Assembly: GCF_022605725.1 (NCBI RefSeq)
Contig: NC_065547.1
Location: forward strand, 27,135,167-27,199,166
Reading direction: 5' to 3'
DNA length: 64,000 nt
From: Anthonomus grandis grandis
Lineage: Eukaryota; Arthropoda; Insecta; Coleoptera; Curculionidae
Shown: positions 1-10,612 of the stretch, piece after piece
How the letters are laid out: the number at the start of each line of letters is the position of its first letter
How positions within the stretch are numbered: position 1 is the first letter of the stretch
Translations under genes and position numbers: made by a program
Notes under the pieces: model-generated
What the model saw: only the letters and a program-made list of their open reading frames with translations
Told to the model about the DNA's origin: nothing
The model's database searches: none

Positions 1-418
1 GAACTTAAGAGCACTATTCTGTATATAATTCGTTATGACTCGGTCGTTCAATCGCCCAGCAAAAATTTTGCTAAATGTTCTAAAACATCATAATATGAGT
101 AATGTCAATGAAATACACACGAAACGTTATGAAGCCCAGGAGCGGGCTAAAGAACGTTCAACTGGGCTAAATAACGTACGTAAGTATATCAAATTTGGGC
201 TACACAATGACCTTTTATAAGTCTATATATAGTGACGTCGTAGCATTCACATAATATGTTTTAGACGCAATTCACACAGAACGGGCGTATGGCGTTGGCG
301 TCGGACTGGCATGGAGCTGGAATGGAGCGGACGTGGCGCGCACAATTCACATAGAAAGGGATTCAATGTGATTATTGTCATTTATTTATCACGTACATGA
401 CTGTGTAGTAAAGTTACA

Positions 419-715
419 ATGCTTTCGGATGACGAAGATGATCAAGATATGTTGAACCTTGTAAATTTAGCTAACATTCAAAATTCAAAGGTAAAGGAGT
501 TACTGAATACATCCCTTGTGGTTAGATAAAGAAAAAACTGGTGGTTCGTTTAATGTTATGCGGGAGCTCAATATGTACCCTGAATGTTTACAAAGTTTCT
601 ATCGAATGTCTGTTCAATGTTTTTAAAAATACTAGTAAGGGTTAATATTGAGAAGAAACCTACAAATTGAAGAGAACTTATCAGTTTAGAGAAAAGGTTG
701 TTAATAACGCCGATG
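419..715 (+). pseudogene. Harbinger transposase N-terminal remnant
   Basis: Reading through stops and one frame change gives segments typical of the start of Harbinger (DDE_Tnp_4) transposases: HPLWLDKEKTGGSFNVMREL, then NMYPECLQSFYRMS, then a stretch like ISLEKRL, the place where the family has a conserved ISPEERL-type motif. The usual YWIHP tryptophan codon is TGA here (Y-stop-IHP). The catalytic domain that should follow is absent. The call rests on family motif recall, not on an alignment. Confidence 0.7.
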
Positions 716-792
716 TAAGTTGAAAAAAATATATTTAAGTGAATTTATTTCTGTTCTAAAACAAATAAAATAACGATAATGTTACCCTATTA

Positions 793-1760
793 TTAATTAT
801 TGTATTGTATAAATTTACTCAAATGAAATTCATCCGTGTTTCTGTGCGGTCCTAAATCTAGATTTCTATTTACCGCATCTTCAATCCAAGATTGAAAACT
901 ATCCATTGGGATAGTAGAGGCTTCAGGAATGGTTGAGGATAGTATTTGCTCGGCTAAATTCAAAATTCCAATTTTGAAACGCCGCTTCTGAACAGAATCC
1001 ATGGATTTAAAAACGCCAGGTCTGGGTCAGGACGATCGATTGTGGCATTCGTTTTCGTGCTGTTTTGGATCTCCAGCAATTGTTGCTTTTTTTCAAAGTA
1101 CTGGTAAGCTTGCTGGTTGAGCTCATTAATAGCGGTTGAGGCTGCTAACCTTTTTTTTCCAAAATCATCTTCTTTCTGTAGTAGTGTTTTAGGCGCTCTT
1201 ATATCGGTTGATCATCGATAGACGTACTGGAAGATGGTACAGGTCACCGAGAGGAACGACTGGATAGAATGTTATAAGGTGAAAGTACATCAGCATTGGA
1301 GTTGTCTTTAGACTCATTAGATTGTGACCCCGTTTCAGCTGCATGGTGGCTCGATGATGCGTCGGCAGACTCTTGATCCACGTTGCCTTTGCTCTTACAA
1401 GACTTCAAGAATGGATCCAAAAAGGAGAGATATCGGGCCAAATAATATTCTTTGACTCGTTTTGTTCCTTGTCCTGATTTTGTTTTTAATTTGGCTTTAT
1501 ATTTTGAGTAGCTTCCTCGTATGTTTTTCCAGCGGTCTTTACACTCGGTTACGGAAACAAAAGTGTAATTTCTAATGTAAATACGAGTTTAAACATCTTT
1601 TGTTAATAAACACGTACATACTTACCATTTTCACTGAATTTATTTGATATTCTTTCCGATGCTTGATCTTGTGCACTTCTATTGCAGTAATCCGACCTTT
1701 TATAGTCGTATAGAACTGCACACTATTGCACATCTTTACAGAACTCGTATTAAATGAAAA
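793..1760 (-). pseudogene. MADF-BESS domain protein of the Harbinger element
   Basis: Two pieces of a MADF (Myb/SANT-like) DNA-binding domain are separated by a probable intron. The first, around 1626-1710, contains DYCNRSAQDQASERISNKF. The second, 1390-1560, contains CKDRWKNIRGSYSKYKAKLK and then YLSFLDPFL, the signature end of MADF. A serine-rich linker follows. A C-terminal part has DPDLAFL and KRRFKIGILNLAEQIL, resembling a BESS motif. Frame changes near 1240 and 1010 break the reading frame, so this is probably a decayed gene. In this superfamily such proteins are thought to help the transposase bind DNA or enter the nucleus. Its location inside the element's inverted repeats supports that origin over a host gene. 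Confidence 0.7.
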
Positions 1761-2266
1761 ATCATCCTGCATTTTACGAAATAGACAAAAAGAAGCAATA
1801 TAAACCGCTGTTTGGTATATGGCATTTACCACTATAATTATATTATATAATATAATATAGTTATAGTGTAGACCACTCATGGCGTCGAAGTGACGTGGCG
1901 GTGGCGTGACTTATCACGCCTGTGCCACGTCATTTCTATCTGTATTGCCCCATAAGCGAACATGTAAGTGGCACATGCGTCTACCACGCCAGTCCCACGC
2001 CACCCCCATACGCCCGTTCTGTGTGAATTGCGCCTTAGAACGGCTTTTGTATTACGGCGGTATAACCTTTACCGCAAGGTACCGATTTCTGAAGGCACCC
2101 TTTTAAGTTTGACTGTCACTTTCCGTAGTGTCACTGTTGCATGTCACTTTGACAGTTGACGTCCATGTAATTGTAAACGTAAAAACTGGAAGAAGGGACA
2201 AAGTTTTCAATATTTTCCTGGAATATTCAAAATTAAAACAGAGAAGACTATTATTTATTAACAACC

Positions 2267-3229
2267 ATGGCCAAAACCTACGATTATCTTTTCAAATTGT
2301 TACTGATTGGGGATTCCGGAGTGGGTAAAACTTGCGTACTGTTCCGCTTTTCAGAGGACGCCTTTAATACAACATTTATTTCTACTATAGGTGAGTCAAA
2401 AGGATTTTATTCACTACTTCCTAAATGATTTATTAAATATTTCAATAAGGAACAAATGACAGTTTATTCTGATCTAATTATTAAAAGACTTGGAACGCCT
2501 TTTCCTGTTAAACCACACCTCTAAAAACGCTCTTTAATTACTGCTACCTGACCATATTCCGAGATTTGTTATGATTAAAAAAGATCAATTTATTTTGTGG
2601 ACCCATGACTAATAAACCTAGATTGTTATTTAATTAAAATTCCTGCTTTTATTTTGTATATGACACTTAAGGCAACATGTTTATGGTCTGTTAACTACCA
2701 AACAAATGAATCTCAATTGTCTTCCTTTACTTGATGAGTCACTTAACAAATCTTTCTCTTTTATAAGGCATTGACTTCAAAATAAGAACTATTGACTTGG
2801 ATGGCAAGAAAATTAAATTGCAAATATGGTAAGAAAATCATGAAAATTGTGCTGATAAGATTTTGACTTCTTTCATATCTTAGGGACACAGCGGGGCAGG
2901 AAAGATTCAGAACAATCACTACAGCTTACTACAGGGGTGCCATGGGCATAATGCTAGTTTATGATATTACAAATGAAAAGAGCTTTGAGAATATTAAAAA
3001 TTGGATTAGGAATATTGAGGAGAATGCTTCTGCTGATGTTGAAAAGATGTTGTTAGGAAACAAATGTGAGCTTGAAGAGAAGAGGCAAGTGTCAAAAGAG
3101 AGGGGTGAACAGCTTGCTATTGAATATGGTATTAAATTTATTGAAACTAGTGCAAAGACTAGTACAAATGTTGAGGGAGCCTTCTTTACTTTAGCTAGAG
3201 ATATTAAAGCAAAAATGGAGAAGAAATTG
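2267..3229 (+). CDS. Rab8: Rab8-type small GTPase, C-terminal exon not found
   Basis: Three exons join in phase: 2267-2390, 2768-2828 and 2884-3229, giving 177 codons. Introns begin GTGAG and GTAAG and end AAG and TAG. The protein starts MAKTYDYLFKLLLIGDSG and has the P-loop GDSGVGKT (residues 15-22), switch II WDTAGQERF with Gln67, NKCE in the guanine-specificity position where most Rabs have NKxD, and the ETSAK box. The sequence matches Rab8, a vesicle-transport GTPase of the Golgi-to-plasma-membrane and ciliary routes, better than Rab10 or Rab1. The start lies in a good context (acaaccATGG). The last exon should add about 30 residues and a C-terminal cysteine motif for geranylgeranylation. 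A splice donor GTAAGT follows codon 177, but I did not find that exon before the transposon block begins at 4.5 kb. It could lie beyond the transposons, or the copy could be truncated. Confidence 0.9.
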
Positions 3230-4512
3230 GTAAGTGCTTTAATGATCAAGACTTATTTAATTGTCTTATACTATATATCTCTATTTACTAATATATTTTA
3301 TCTCTTTTCATCTCTTTCCTGGCAGAAGGTAACTATGCTGTCTTTTTTCTTGTGGTTGCTTTTATTACATTTTTTCCATTTTGCATGAGAAATTTCTTTT
3401 ATTTTTCATTCATTTTATTTATTATATTTACTAAAACACTAAAGGTAATTACAAAGTTAAATGCACTGAGCTTCAGTCTCATTTCTATCATATCAGCATC
3501 TGCTGCAGACTGCAACCTTTAAATTCCCTAATACTTCACTAAATTTAAATGAGCATACAATGAAATATTTAATTATATTGCAAGATTCTATATTAATTTA
3601 GTTATAAGATATAATAAAATGTGTATTAAAGATCTTTCTGCTTCTATAAAATGCAATTCTGAGTCAAAATGAAGTGTGGAATGAAGAAACCTAAGTATTT
3701 TATATAGGTAATCAAGATATACAATTGAGGAAATTTAAATATTCAGTTCATTTCAATTTAATTAGCACATTTAGCCACAAGAACAACAGTATTTATGTTG
3801 TATGATGGCTCCTATCTCAAAGCCATGTATACACCTGTATCTCAAACAAATTAGAAAAACTTATGGGATCACTTAATTATCTAAAACCTTATATCTAATC
3901 AATTTAATTTATTCATGTAAAAATACATAATGGTATTTACATACCATATAAGTAAAAAAAATATATATAAATTTTAAAATTTAAACCTAGTCATCACATA
4001 AAAATTAAAATATAATTAATAAAATTATATAAGTAATTACAATATTATTATTATGATTAAAAGTAACATATTGCAGATAAGTATATAAAACAAGATTCTG
4101 GCACAAAGAAAACTATTTATATTTAAAAAGAGGGGCATTGAAAATAAAATTTTTAAAGTATAACATACACATTATGACACTCAAGACAAGTAGAACAGTT
4201 TTTGTTTACAAGAGTTAATGGGCAAATTTTTTTTTGTCTGTTGATAACTTGTTAAACAGTTTAACTGCAATAAACTTTGGGCAACCCTGGCAAGATAGGT
4301 GGCAACAGGCAGGCACAATATTATTTGAATGTCTGGTGTCATAATTGTGGATATTACCGTAAGTTAAAAATAGGCATTTAAATTTTCAAAAAAGTTTTGG
4401 CAAAAAAATTTTTACATAAAGTACATACTCATTAATATCAACTGATGGAGGAGTAAGTATATTTAATTTTTTAAAAGCTGGTCTGCAATCATCCCTAAAA
4501 CTTATGCCTGCT
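3230..4512. other. A+T-rich stretch after Rab8 exon 3, no gene seen
   Basis: This is probably the last Rab8 intron. Low-complexity A/T runs are common and no convincing ORF or repeat was recognised. An acceptor-like CTGGCAG at about 3326 is not followed by a Rab8-like tail. Confidence 0.4.
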
Positions 4513-4841
4513 AAGATCCTCAAAGTCAAGTCAAAGTCAAAAAAGCTTTATCATAAGATATGGATCTTCTTGACAAAGCTAATATAAATTATCATATTAC
4601 AAAAGCTTAAGATTACAGAAATAGCACTACTTAAAAACTGTAAAAGTAGACTTAACACACATACATACATTAGATATAAAATAACTAGACAAAAAACAGA
4701 ACATGAAATATAATGGTGTAAAATATAATATAAAAAACATAAATATAAGTATATAAACAGTGCACATAACTTATTATTTGACAATTGCAAATAGAACTTA
4801 CTAAAATGTTTAAAAACTTAAAATAAAGAATAGTAAGAACA

Positions 4842-6590
4842 TTAAAAACTATCATAATAAAATTCATTTAACCTATAATAGGGTCTACCAGCCAGCAATC
4901 TTCTAACTTTATTTCTAAACATTTTGAGGGAAGGAATGGCGGACAAGTTATTTGGTAGATGACTGTAGATCTTAATGCTCTCGTAAACAATTGACCTTTT
5001 TACCAATGTTGAACGAGGTAGAGGTAACTGTAGTTTTGAGGTATTTCTAGTCATATGAGTGATATTGTTCGGCTGAAACCTGTGTCCGATATTTATGGAT
5101 CATTGTCGCAGTTTCGAGAACAATTAATCCATATAGAGGAAAAATGCCTTGGTTTTTAAACAAGGGCTTACAGTGTTCCCTACTGGCTGCGCCGCAAATG
5201 TAGCTCTTTTCTGCAACACCAAAAGTGACTCCATGAGGCCCTGACCAGAGAACCCCCAAAAACAAAGACCATAATCTCAACCTTGACTCTATTAAGGCAT
5301 AGTACACTAAGTTTGTCATTACAAAACATCCAGATGATACCTTCTTTGAAAGATTTATAATATGAGATTTAAAAGTCAATTCAGTATCAACCATAACTCC
5401 TAAGAATTTAGTCTGAGACTGAGATGCAAGAGAATACTATGAAGGGTGGGGAGCCCCACCTGACACTTGCACAACAAAATATTTGTTTTGGAGAAGGTTA
5501 GCAACAGAAGGTTGGAATCACATCAGGACTTGAACAACAAGCTTTTGAAGATCTGTGAGAATAGCTTCTTTAAGGCTTAGTTGGTCAGAGCAATGCCATA
5601 AAATTGTGATGTCGTCTGCGAATAAAGTGAACTTCCCAATTATATCAAGAGATTTAATAACCTTTATAAAAAGTAAAAATAGTATGCAGCCCAAAACTGA
5701 CCCTTGAGGAACACTCCAATTATTTTCTGATATCTCAGATGTAGAAGATCTAATCAAAACTTCTGGCTATGGCCTGTCAAGTGTAACTCAAACCAAGAAT
5801 GCGACACCCCTCTAAAGCCTTAGTGGTGAAGTTTTTGCATCAAAATGTGATGATTCACACAGTCAAAAGCTTTTGAGGGGTCACAGAAAACCACTGCATT
5901 TACTCCACCACTATTAATGCCTGAATATAATCCCTTCAAAAACTGAAAAAGTGTGTCGTTTGTACAGAGCTGCTCTCGGAACCCAAATTAAAGAGGACTT
6001 AGAATATTGTTTGAATTAAGAAATAAAATCACCCTAATTTTAACTAGCCATTCCATAATTTTGGATAAATTGGAAAGTAAAGAGATGTGTCTATAGTTGG
6101 AAAGATCCTCCAAGTCTCCCCCTTGGTGAAAAGGAATAATCTTAGCCAATTTTAAACATGTGGAAAAAATAACAGACTCCTAAGAAATATTAATTGCTTG
6201 GGCTAAGATATTCAAAATGTGGTTAGACAAACCTGTAAACATTTTTATGGATAGGCCAATATCCCCTGAGCTTTGTTTATTTTTAATGTCCAATATGGCT
6301 TGTTTTAGTTCTGTCAAGTCTGTGGGAATGAAGAAAAATTAATTTTTAACTCTTGTAAAATTTGACAGAAGGCTAAGAGGATCAGAAGGTTGGGTTATAT
6401 TTTTATTAAGATTTTCAGCTATAGAACAATAGAATTCATCTAATAAGTTCGGAGATAATTCACTTTCATTAATGGTTGAGGAAAATTGGTTTTTGTTACG
6501 AATATCGTTTATTATTGACCAACTCTCCTTTTGCTTGTTACATGCATTTGTTAGACGGTTTCTATAATAGAAATCCTTTGCAAGTTTCAT
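4842..6590 (-). pseudogene. LINE reverse transcriptase and C-terminal region
   Basis: The linker (6590-6339), the fingers and palm (about 6300-5450) and the thumb with C-terminal part (5394-4842) are all recognisable but shifted between frames and interrupted by stops. The palm contains VPQGSVLGCILFLLF followed by FTLFADDITIL, so the catalytic FADD box is kept. The extreme C terminus ends with FRNKVRRLLAGRPYYRLNEF, the kind of short basic and aromatic ending seen in jockey-type ORF2. It cannot be translated as one protein. Confidence 0.85.
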
Positions 6591-6672
6591 GAGTCTTTTA
6601 TAGATAGAACGATAGTTATTAAAATAAGTATGAAAGTAGTGGTTATCCGTGAATTTCCTAATGAGGACGACT

Positions 6673-7320
6673 TTAATGACGACCTTTTGGAAACCGTGGT
6701 TTTTTATTTCTTATTTTAATTTTTCTAACAGGAAACGCCTGGTTAAAAAACTGTATTAAGTTGGTGTGAAATTTCCCTATAGGATCTGCAGATATCAAAA
6801 CATCTTCCCAAGAAGCATTATTACATCGCTGATAAAACTTATCATAGTTTGTTGTACTAAATATTCTACCATACTTGAATCTTGCTGGTTTTTCTACAGA
6901 AGTCTTGTCAAATTCACATAGAATAGCATAATGATCTGACAAGGCTGCATTAATGACAGAACAGTAAAGTTTAGAACAAACATTAGAACATACATAATCT
7001 ATTAATATAGACAAAAACTGTGCTACACGGGTTGGACTTTTAAAATGCATTACTACATTATAAGTATTAAATAAATTAGTCAGTCTTATGGTTGTGGCTG
7101 CTACATCCGAGTCAAAAAAATTTATGTTTAAATCACCCGCTAGCATCATCGTCGAAGATGTTGGAAATATTGATAGCAGTGTTTCTAGTTTATTTAAAAA
7201 CACGTCAAAATCTGAGTTAGGGAATCGGTATATATAAATGACATAAATATTTAACAATTTTGAGGAGATGACACAGAATTCAAAGATTTTTTCCTCTAAC
7301 AGATAATCATGCATTAACAC
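6673..7320 (-). pseudogene. LINE apurinic-type endonuclease domain
   Basis: This part of an ORF2 protein reads MMLAGDLNINFFDSD (the GDFN-type catalytic motif), DYVCSN and later LSDHYAILCEF (the SDH motif). These are the core motifs of the exonuclease-endonuclease-phosphatase fold that nicks target DNA for target-primed reverse transcription. The N-terminal catalytic Asn and Glu motifs are missing because of the deletion after ORF1. Confidence 0.85.
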
Positions 7321-7411
7321 AGGTTGAAAACAATTTACAGTTAAAAAACTTTCATTCGCGAAAAATCATGTTAGATTCGCGAAAAATCAAAGATTATTTA
7401 TGGAAAACCAA

Positions 7412-8358
7412 TTATTTAACAGATAAAACTATAACATTTGTATGACCCATGTGTTTTAGGTGGTTGTTTATATCTTTAAATACTGGGAACTTGTTTTTGA
7501 TTAGATCATTATAGCCAGAAATAATTATCCCATGATCATCCAATGTAAAGTCCTTTGTTAAGTCGAGTATATTTTTAATAACATTACTAAACATAGCATG
7601 CGGTTTGATAATAGACTCTATACAAACGTCTTTTAAAAGCCTGCTTAACAATTTATCATATTCACTAACAAACTTATTATTTATCACCATTCTAAGTCGG
7701 TTTATTTCCTCACAACCTGAACGATTTTCTGCTTCTAATGTTTCTAGTGATACAATCATTTTACGGTTGATTAACTTAAGTTCTTCTAGTTTTGAAGTAG
7801 ATTAACTCTTTCTAGATGGGCAGCAGCACTTTCCTTCAGAACAAAGATAGTAGCACTAAGCTCTTGAATGTCACTCCTTAAATTTATTATTTCACTTCTT
7901 TTTTCATTTAAAGTATCAACCATTTTCTTTTCTTGTTCCAAAGCTAGCTCTTCTAAGTCCTGTGTTTTACACCATTGTCTTAATGAATAAGACTGGCTTG
8001 CAGATATTTCCTGAGATAATCTATCAATCTCTTCCCTAAGTTCAGCTATAAGGTCATCTTTTTCTTCCCTTTTATTATTAAAGACCAAGTGTTTTTTGTT
8101 TAATTGTTCCTTTAAAGAATGATTTGATTTCAGAAGAAGGTCCATTTTAGTTTGAGTATCTTGTAGACACTGATCACTATTTTCTTTTTCTTGATAAAAT
8201 TTTTCAGAACAGAAGACCGTGTTTTCCACCAATTTTTTTGTGATCTCTACAATCCCTCTCCAAAACACGCTACACAACAAAAGTAGCCATGTGGTTTCGT
8301 AGCACAACATACTTAAATACTTGAAATACGCTACCGTTGACGTTAAAATAGCTACCAA
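7412..8358 (-). pseudogene. LINE ORF1: coiled coil plus SGNH-like segment
   Basis: There are two overlapping-frame pieces. The N-terminal piece (8358-7786) is rich in Lys, Glu, Gln and Leu heptads between about residues 50 and 190, a long coiled coil as in trimeric LINE ORF1 proteins. The second piece (7759-7412) contains DDHGIIISGYNDL, followed by an HLKHMGHTNVIVLSV segment. This is the pattern of the esterase (SGNH-hydrolase-like) domain found in the ORF1 of several insect CR1/jockey LINEs, where it reads like VILGGTND and TNVIVVSVPYR. The end of that domain is missing. The SGNH assignment is from memory of the family. Confidence 0.55.
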
Positions 8359-8820
8359 GAGAATGACCCAATTGGAATCTTTTTAGAATTTTCAATGTTT
8401 ATAATCACTGGAATAGCTTAGATCTATTGTATTAAACCAAATCAAACGAACACTTTAACCGACGGCAATTTGATTGATTTCAATATCAGTCTGTAGATCG
8501 CGCTTTACCTAACACACTGTCCAAATTTCAACATTTTTGGTTGGGCATTTCTCGGGTTTTATGCAAACTCTGTCAACAAATTATTAACAAACAACTTTAT
8601 TTGTGTGGTTATAATGACCTTTAGCTGTAGAGAAAACAATCTTGCAGTGATGCATTTCCCCAAGCTAGGATACCATATTACATAGCAGAGTGAAAAGGGC
8701 CATAATAAGCATGCAATAATGTCCTGTGAGATACAGTCATAGAGGTTTCTTAGCAAGAACACAGTGCCTCTGAACCTGCCCGATACCTCCTCTGAATGAA
8801 CATCTCATGTGAGCTTTGAA

Positions 8821-9580
8821 TCAAAATACAACCCTAAAAATGTTACTTAAGGTGGATTTGTAAAATCTGCAATATTCCTTAGAGAGAATATAATTTTTTT
8901 GAGTCTTTTCTGTATCAAGCATTAGTTTATTGGTATTAAACGATTCTTCTGCTTCCAGTTGTGCTCCAGACCTTGTATATTGACCTCCATAAACTTTCCA
9001 AATCATATTCATGAATGGAGTTATCATGAGAGTAGTGTCTATCGCAAAAAATATGTATTGAGCAAGCCTACACATTGGCAAGTCATTTATAAAAATTAAA
9101 AATAAAATAGGCCCCTATAATATAGCCCTAAGTGGTACTCCTATCTTTAATACACTGTCAGAGGATGACGTCCCTCCCATCCTCGCTATTGGTGTGCGTT
9201 TATTAAGGTGAGACTTAAGATGTTGTTTTCTCAAAAATTGTAGAATTTTAGCTTATTTAGCAGTAGGTCATGTGAAACACAATTGAAAGCTTGCTGAGAT
9301 CACAGAAAAGCGCAAGAATATGTTTACGATTCTTGAAGGAATTCATTAGGTCAGAGAGAAGACCAAGGATTGCAAGAACAGTGCGCCTTTCCCTCCTGAC
9401 TCCAAATCGACTGTTAGTAAATAAGTTCTTGTTTTCAAAGAAGTCAGTAATCTTACATACCATATACTTTTTAAGTATCTTTGATAAAACTAACAGCAGT
9501 GAGATGAGTCTATAATTGGAGATTTCCTGTTTATCCCCTTTCTTAAAAATTGGGTTTATTAAAGCTTTTTTTATTTATTT
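8821..9580 (-). mobile_element. LINE reverse transcriptase fragment
   Basis: From the higher coordinate down, the minus strand reads PIFKKGDKQEISNYRLIS, then FGVRRERRTVLAILGLLSDL, then ILALFCDLSK, and a degraded PQGS/ILFLIF box at about 9100. The order of palm motifs fits a second, independently inserted LINE. It has neither a 5' nor a clear 3' end. Region 8380-8820, between the two LINEs, shows no clear coding signal. Confidence 0.75.
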
Positions 9581-10612
9581 GTAAGAAAAATAAGACTTTT
9601 CATTGTTTCATATATTTTTGCCCAAATTATAGTAAGTATACTTTATTTTCATCTAGTGTTCCGCACTTTTTGTACTGTACAGTAAATACCACTTTACTCA
9701 AAGAGAAACACGGTAATATGACTCTATAAAAAAAACAGAATTAAGCAACTGATAATAGGAAATAAATTGGTATTATAAAAATTGCTTAAAATACCTACTT
9801 AATAGAAAACAAAAATAATAATTAGACTATTATATGATAAATTAGAATTAACATGAAGGCAGTGCAAAAGTACGCAGCCTTTGCGTCAGAGAAACCCACA
9901 AGGCAATGCGGCAACTTCAATATATGCCACGTTTTTTTTTTATTTTTTAAAATTTTCCAGAAAATTTCTCAAGTACAATACATTTTGTAGTGACTAACAA
10001 AACTTTGGAAAGTTATTTTTTGATATATATTGATCATTCCTAGAAAGCATATTCCATAAACTTGTTGAGATATAAGAAAATTATATTTCAAAAATTGTGT
10101 ATGTTGTTTGAGATATTTCAGCATTTGTTATATGAAAAAACAAAAAGCAATAAGCAAAAAAATATAAGAAAGCTTAGAAATTCACATAAACCCACCAGAT
10201 AGGAACTGTTGAAAATACTGCTGTAAAATAAGTACATAAATAGCATTATGCTTTGGGGTACATTTTCTTGCAAAGTTATGGGACTAATTTTTAAAATTAA
10301 AAACATTTTAACCTTAGAGTACATGATAATGATCCAAAATATTGACTGAAACTTTTTCAGCAAAAAATATTAGAGTTTTAGTCTCTGTTAAGTTTTAGGT
10401 CCGTAAATATCCGCCAATTCAAGAAGAATGGGCAAACACAAGAACATTGAAAGACTAGAATCAGTGACAACAATTTTGTTTGAGTTTAAAATGTGCTCAG
10501 GGGCAAGGGGATGTTTTGTTTACAAACATATTCACTAATTCTCTGGTGTCAAGTTTACACACAATTTCAAAAGAAGAAATTTTTAGCTGTATATTAATAG
10601 ATATAATAATAG
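9581..10612. other. A+T-rich spacer, nothing recognised
   Basis: There is no convincing gene or repeat. It is flanked by LINE and Penelope sequence and may be old transposon or host intergenic DNA. Confidence 0.3.

Larger units (their letters stand above)
264..2034. mobile_element. PIF/Harbinger DNA transposon, internally deleted
   Basis: The ends are inverted repeats: the left end (264-300) and the reverse complement of the right end (1998-2034) share CAATTCACACAGAACGGGC and continue similar for over 40 bp. A 3-bp TTA lies directly outside each end (261-263 and 2035-2037), the target duplication expected for PIF/Harbinger. Inside are a plus-strand transposase remnant and a minus-strand MADF-type gene, the two-gene layout of this superfamily. 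Only the N-terminal part of the transposase is present and no DDE catalytic region is seen, so the copy cannot mobilise itself. It ends about 230 bp before the Rab8 start codon. Confidence 0.85.
4513..8360 (-). mobile_element. Non-LTR retrotransposon (jockey/CR1-like LINE), nearly full length, decayed
   Basis: On the minus strand the order is ORF1 (8358-7412), endonuclease (7320-6673), linker and reverse transcriptase (6590-4842), then a short 3' region. The 3' end lies at a short repeat of the TTTGAC type (plus strand AAGTCAAGTCAAAGTC near 4527), a tail seen in some insect LINEs. Frameshifts interrupt all ORFs. About 90 bp between ORF1 and the endonuclease replace the end of ORF1 and the start of the endonuclease, so there is an internal deletion. 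No target duplication was identified. Confidence 0.85.

Noticed and set aside
35..220. 61-codon ORF at the window start
   Set aside because: No recognisable motif and no support from context.
2959..3249. 96-codon ORF antisense to Rab8
   Set aside because: Shadow of the Rab8 coding strand.
2942..3388. 148-codon ORF extending Rab8 exon 3 past 3229
   Set aside because: The last 52 codons are hydrophobic intron read-through after a perfect GTAAGT donor; not a Rab C terminus.
3326..3400. Acceptor-like CTGGCAG followed by AAGGTAAC, reminiscent of the vertebrate Rab8 tail start EGN
   Set aside because: In the exon phase it reads KVTMLSFF and then a hydrophobic run, without terminal cysteines.
10118..10363. 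81-codon ORF in the spacer before the PLE
   Set aside because: Composition is that of translated A+T-rich DNA (Phe, Ile, Leu, Tyr rich) with no motif.
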